The position numbers and the translations under genes were made by a program. A stretch of DNA of 64,000 nucleotides from Haliea sp. GTDB lineage: Bacteria > Pseudomonadota > Gammaproteobacteria > Pseudomonadales > Halieaceae. Of this stretch, positions 61,114 through 64,000 are shown piece after piece (positions within the stretch are counted from its first letter, which is position 1; each line of letters starts with the position of its first letter). The notes under the pieces are model-generated. The model did not search any database, was not told the DNA's origin, and saw only the letters and a program-made list of their open reading frames with translations. The stretch is from NCBI GenBank assembly GCA_002692965.1, contig NZNC01000005.1, positions 186,001-250,000 of the forward strand. Direction: 5' to 3'.

Positions 61114-61773
61114 ATGCACGGAACACGAGGCCTGTTCATCACCGTGGAAGGTGTGGAAGGCGTGGGCAAGTCCACCAACATGGCGTTCCTGGAGCGCCGT
61201 CTGCGGGCCTGCGGCGTCGACCTGGTGGTGACGCGGGAGCCCGGTGGCACCCCGCTGGGAGAGGACCTCCGCCAGGTGCTCCTGAGTCCCCGGGAAGAGC
61301 CGGTGGCGCCCCTGGCGGAGTTGCTGATGATCTTTGCCGCCCGGGCACAGCACCTGGAAGCGGTGATCCGGCCCGCCCTCGCGGCGGGGCGCTGGGTGCT
61401 CTGCGATCGCTTTACCGACGCCACTTACGCCTACCAGTCGGGCGGCCGCGGTCTCGATGCCAGTTTGGTACGCAGTCTCGAGCACCTGGTCCAGGGGGAA
61501 TTGCGGCCGGATTACACCCTGTTGCTGGATGCGCCCCCCGAGGTCGGCCTGGCGCGCCTGGCCGAGCGCGGCACCACGGATCGTTTCGAGCGCGAAGCCC
61601 TGGCCTTTTTCCAGCGGGTCCGCGACACCTACCTGCGCCTGGCCCGGGAGAGCAGTGGCCGCTACCACCTGGTGGACGCCGCCCAGCCACTGCCCGCGGT
61701 CGAGGCGCAGTTGCAGGGTATCTGCGATGAACTGATGAGCTGCTGGCCGGCTCACCACGGCCTGCCCGCGTGA
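61114..61773 (+). CDS. tmk: Thymidylate kinase
   Basis: Tmk phosphorylates dTMP to dTDP. The 219-residue protein has the P-loop EGVEGVGKST (12-21), TREPGGTPLGE and LCDRFTDATYAYQ, all diagnostic. It overlaps holB by 4 bases (GTGA). Confidence 0.97.
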   Translation: MHGTRGLFITVEGVEGVGKSTNMAFLERRLRACGVDLVVTREPGGTPLGEDLRQVLLSPREEPVAPLAELLMIFAARAQHLEAVIRPALAAGRWVLCDRFTDATYAYQSGGRGLDASLVRSLEHLVQGELRPDYTLLLDAPPEVGLARLAERGTTDRFEREALAFFQRVRDTYLRLARESSGRYHLVDAAQPLPAVEAQLQGICDELMSCWPAHHGLPA

Positions 61774-62777
61774 GCCTGGAGAACCTGCCCGCGATCAGCG
61801 TGCCGCTGCCCTGGCAGGCCGAGGCCTGGTCCCGCTGGCAGGCGCAGCTGGCCGCCGACCAGTTGCCCCACGCCCTGCTGGTGAGTGGCCCCGAGGGGGT
61901 CGGCAAGCAGCGTCTGGCGGTTGCGCTCTCCCGTTGGCTGCTCTGCCACGCGCCCCGCAATGCGGCCAATTGCGGCGAGTGCCCGGCCTGTCGTCACAGC
62001 CGCGCCGGCAGCCACGGCGACTGGCTCTGGGTGGGTCCCAGCGGCAAGGGGCAGGTGATCCGGGTGGACCAGATTCGCGAGGTGATTGCCTTTGCCTGGC
62101 GCACCGCGGGCTTCGGTCGCCGCAAGGTGATTACCCTGGTCCCCGCCGACCGCATGAACACCGCCGCCGCCAACGCCCTGCTCAAGTGCCTGGAGGAGCC
62201 GGCGGAAGACACCTTCCTGATCCTGGTCACGGACCGCCTGCACGCGCTGCCGGCGACGGTGCGCTCCCGCTGCCAGCGTCTGTCCCTGCCCCTGCCCGAG
62301 GCGGGTCAGGCTCTGGACTGGCTGGACCCGCTGACCGGCCAGCGCGAGCGCAGCCAGGCGCTCCTGGATCTGGCCGCTGGCCGCCCGCTGCGCGCCGAAG
62401 CCCTGTTTCGCAGCGACGCCGCCGAGGCGCTGGGTGCACGGCGCACACTGCTCGCGGATTACCTGCAGGGGCGCGCTCGCCTGCCCCAGGTGGCGGCGGC
62501 ACTCGGGGAGCGGCCCCTGCTCGAGGCGCTGGACGAGATCGAGGCGCTGCTGCTGTCGCAGTTGCGCGGGGCGAGCCGCGAACAGCTGCGCGGCGGTGGC
62601 CGCGACTGGCTGCGGGTGCTGGACGAGCTTGCCGCCCTGCGGCGCAGTGCGGTCGCCGGTGCCAACCCCAATCCCCAGCTGGCCCTGGAAAGCCTGCTGG
62701 TGCCCCTGGAGCGCAGCTTCCTCGGCGGCGAAGGGGGTGCTACCATGAAGCGGTCATCCATTGGGGGCAGTCCATGA
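61770..62777 (+). CDS. holB: DNA polymerase III delta' subunit
   Basis: A 335-residue clamp-loader subunit. It shows a degenerate Walker A (GPEGVGKQ), as expected for the non-ATPase delta', the zinc-binding cysteines CGECPAC with a further Cys upstream, LLKCLEEPAEDTFLILVT and the SRC motif in RSRCQRL. GTG start in overlap with tmk; overlaps pilZ by 4 bases. Confidence 0.93.
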   Translation: MSLENLPAISVPLPWQAEAWSRWQAQLAADQLPHALLVSGPEGVGKQRLAVALSRWLLCHAPRNAANCGECPACRHSRAGSHGDWLWVGPSGKGQVIRVDQIREVIAFAWRTAGFGRRKVITLVPADRMNTAAANALLKCLEEPAEDTFLILVTDRLHALPATVRSRCQRLSLPLPEAGQALDWLDPLTGQRERSQALLDLAAGRPLRAEALFRSDAAEALGARRTLLADYLQGRARLPQVAAALGERPLLEALDEIEALLLSQLRGASREQLRGGGRDWLRVLDELAALRRSAVAGANPNPQLALESLLVPLERSFLGGEGGATMKRSSIGGSP

Positions 62778-63127
62778 ACGACGCAGTTGCCGGGGGCCGC
62801 AACGGCATCCTGTCATTGACCATCAAGGACAAGGCGGTGCTGTATTCCGCCTACATGCCTTTCATCAACAACGGCGGCCTGTTTGTGCCGATCAACAAGT
62901 CCTACCAGCTCGGCGATGAAGTCTTCATGCTGCTGACGCTGATGGACGAGCCCGAGAAAATCCCCATTTCCGGTCGTGTGGTCTGGGTCACCCCCCGCGG
63001 CGCCCAGGGCAACCGGACCGCCGGTATTGGCGTGCAGTTCAGCGAGCAGGACGCGGTCGCCAACAGCAAGATCGAGAACCATCTCGCAGGCTCCCTGCAT
63101 TCGGACCGCCCGACCCACACGATGTAG
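62774..63127 (+). CDS. pilZ: Type IV pilus protein PilZ
   Basis: A 117-residue single-domain PilZ protein needed for twitching motility and pilus assembly. Features are LSLTIKDKAVLYSAYMPFI and NNGGLFVP. The RxxxR motif that binds c-di-GMP in most PilZ domains is missing, as in PilZ of Pseudomonas and Xanthomonas, which works through PilB and FimX. ATG 62774 overlaps the end of holB. In Pseudomonas a tatD gene follows; here it does not. Confidence 0.94.
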   Translation: MNDAVAGGRNGILSLTIKDKAVLYSAYMPFINNGGLFVPINKSYQLGDEVFMLLTLMDEPEKIPISGRVVWVTPRGAQGNRTAGIGVQFSEQDAVANSKIENHLAGSLHSDRPTHTM

Positions 63128-63154
63128 AAAAAAGAGGGCCCCGTTCAGGGACCC
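63128..63154 (-). terminator. minus-strand intrinsic terminator after pilZ
   Basis: On the minus strand GGGTCCC-TGAAC-GGGGCCC forms a 7-bp stem (one T-G pair) followed by TC and TTTTTT. It ends just before the pilZ stop. No minus-strand protein gene lies upstream, so it implies a minus-strand transcript from the following intergenic region. Confidence 0.7.
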
Positions 63155-63299
63155 AAGAAGACCATTAGGAGTGAAACACAAAGGGATTGCTTCCCTGAGA
63201 GGGTATTGGGGATACCCTGCGTGGCCGCCTTTTCATGCAGGGGAACTGCGGCCACGCTACAAGTATCGTCGAAAACCGGTAATTTTCCACACGGGAAGT
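63128..63299 (-). ncRNA. candidate structured small RNA
   Basis: A minus-strand transcript of about 170 bases is suggested by -35 TTGACC (63330-63335), an 18-base spacer, -10 TAATAA (63306-63311) and the terminator at 63128-63154. Between them are three perfect hairpins: 10 bp with a 19-base loop (63219-63257), 7 bp (63200-63218, directly adjacent) and 5 bp (63182-63196). No open frame of note is seen. The same hairpins would form on the plus strand as a leader of the GH84 gene, so the strand is not certain. It matches no RNA family I recognise. Confidence 0.4.
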
Positions 63300-63358
63300 G
63301 ATTATTTATTAGGCTGATTCGGTCTAAGTGGTCAATTATTAATCGCCTGAGAGAATAA

Positions 63359-64000
63359 ATGCGCGCGACACCCCCCTGGCTTGGCATCGTCGAAGGCTTC
63401 TACGGCCGCCCCTGGTCCTGGGGTGCCCGCCTTGCCTGGGTGGAGTGCCTGGCGCGCCTCGGTCTCAACAGCTACCTCTATGCCCCCAAGGCCGACCCCT
63501 GGCTGCGACGCGACTGGCAGGCGGACTGGCCGGCGGCCCAGTGGCACGAGCTGCAGGGCTTGTCGGCAGCGTGCGCGGGGCGGGGCGTGCACTTCGGCGT
63601 CGGCCTCTCGCCCTTTGCCCTCTACCGCGACTACCGCGCGCCCCAGCAGCGCGCCCTGCGCGACAAGGTGCGGCGGCTCAACGCCCTCGACGCGCCCCTG
63701 CTGGCGATTCTCTTTGACGACATGCCCGGGGATCTCGATGACCTGGCCTGCCGCCAGGCAGAGATCGTCGCCGACGTGCTGGCCGTGACCCGCGCGCGGC
63801 AGGTGTTTGTGTGTCCCACCTACTACAGCTTCGACCCGGTCCTGGAGCAGCATTTTGGCCGCCGACCCGCGGGCTACTGGGAGCAGCTCGGCGCCGCGCT
63901 GCCGCCCGGCGTGGGTCTTTTCTGGACCGGGCCGCAGGTCTGCTCCGAGAGCCTGGATAGCGCGGACCAGGCGGCGGCGGCCGCCGCCTTGGGGCGGCCG
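63359..64000 (+). CDS. GH84-type beta-N-acetylglucosaminidase (O-GlcNAcase/hyaluronidase-like), N-terminal part
   Basis: The gene runs off the right edge; 214 codons are present. It opens with GIVEGFYGRPWSW, the hallmark of family 84, and has the paired catalytic Asp residues in AILFDDMPGD. Members remove beta-linked GlcNAc from glycans or glycoproteins; no signal peptide is visible, suggesting a cytoplasmic enzyme, perhaps for amino-sugar use. Substrate and full domain layout cannot be judged from the part seen. It is divergent from the candidate small RNA and stands where tatD is found in pseudomonads. Confidence 0.85.
   Translation, partial: MRATPPWLGIVEGFYGRPWSWGARLAWVECLARLGLNSYLYAPKADPWLRRDWQADWPAAQWHELQGLSAACAGRGVHFGVGLSPFALYRDYRAPQQRALRDKVRRLNALDAPLLAILFDDMPGDLDDLACRQAEIVADVLAVTRARQVFVCPTYYSFDPVLEQHFGRRPAGYWEQLGAALPPGVGLFWTGPQVCSESLDSADQAAAAAALGRP

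Noticed and set aside
62813-63181. A 122-codon minus-strand frame opposite pilZ
   Set aside because: It is a shadow of pilZ codons and crosses the minus-strand terminator at 63128-63154, so it would not be a separate gene.

Overview
The window is a 64 kb, GC-rich (roughly two-thirds G+C by eye), densely packed chromosomal segment from a Gram-negative gammaproteobacterium. Three blocks have the gene order I recall from Pseudomonas: lolCDE-DUF2062-comEC-exbBD-msbA-lpxK-kdsB-ptp-murB, rne/rluC-HAD-maf, and yceD-rpmF-fabD-fabG-acpP-fabF-pabC-mltG-tmk-holB-pilZ. The Na+-NQR genes, exosortase H, HiPIP, two SulP carriers and a photolyase/MerR cluster point more to a marine lineage such as Halieaceae/Cellvibrionales. 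That placement is inference from gene content; no rRNA is present.

Layout: 1-1906 end of the nqr operon (nqrF, apbE, nqrM). 1924-16677 envelope, lipid A, peptidoglycan and repair genes: lolCDE, a DUF2062 gene, comEC, exbB/exbD, msbA, lpxK, kdsB, an LMW phosphatase, murB, uvrC, pgsA. 16777-16974 tRNA-Gly and tRNA-Cys behind a near-consensus promoter. 17057-22285 minus-strand HiPIP, secreted zincin protease, universal stress protein, SulP carrier and a Gly-rich exported protein. 22357-27287 a putative light-response module (photolyase, TIGR01777 epimerase, sigma-70-like factor, MerR regulator). 27259-28364 exosortase H and its partner. 28446-33550 a small membrane protein, an NSS transporter, a large AsmA-like protein and tRNA-Leu. 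33784-46371 a predicted exosortase substrate, fumC, a dimeric dUTPase, a HTH/nuclease-like protein, trmA, ybiB, tusEBCD, yccA, dauA and a flippase-like protein. 46256-47431 an accessory patch: two 126-bp direct repeats enclosing an entericidin-like lipoprotein and a short MgtC. 47504-48305 a collagen-like protein paired with a tiny exosortase-substrate-like protein. 48562-54835 tRNA-Ser, rne, rluC, a HAD phosphatase, maf. 54891-63127 the fatty-acid synthesis cluster through pilZ. 63128-64000 a structured intergenic region, possibly a small RNA, and the start of a GH84 glycosidase.

How the genes work together: the two large plus-strand blocks make and export the outer envelope (lipoprotein release, lipid A core precursors, MsbA flipping, acyl chains, phospholipid head groups) and recycle or terminate peptidoglycan (MurB, MltG). 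NQR, ApbE and NqrM form one sodium-pump maturation unit. The least ordinary parts are the exosortase H system with two candidate substrates sharing a variant C-terminal motif, the photolyase/sigma/MerR module, the fab cluster lacking plsX and fabH, a near-leaderless yceD promoter, and a hairpin-rich region after pilZ that carries a minus-strand promoter and terminator. I saw no CRISPR array, insertion sequence, prophage or replication origin.
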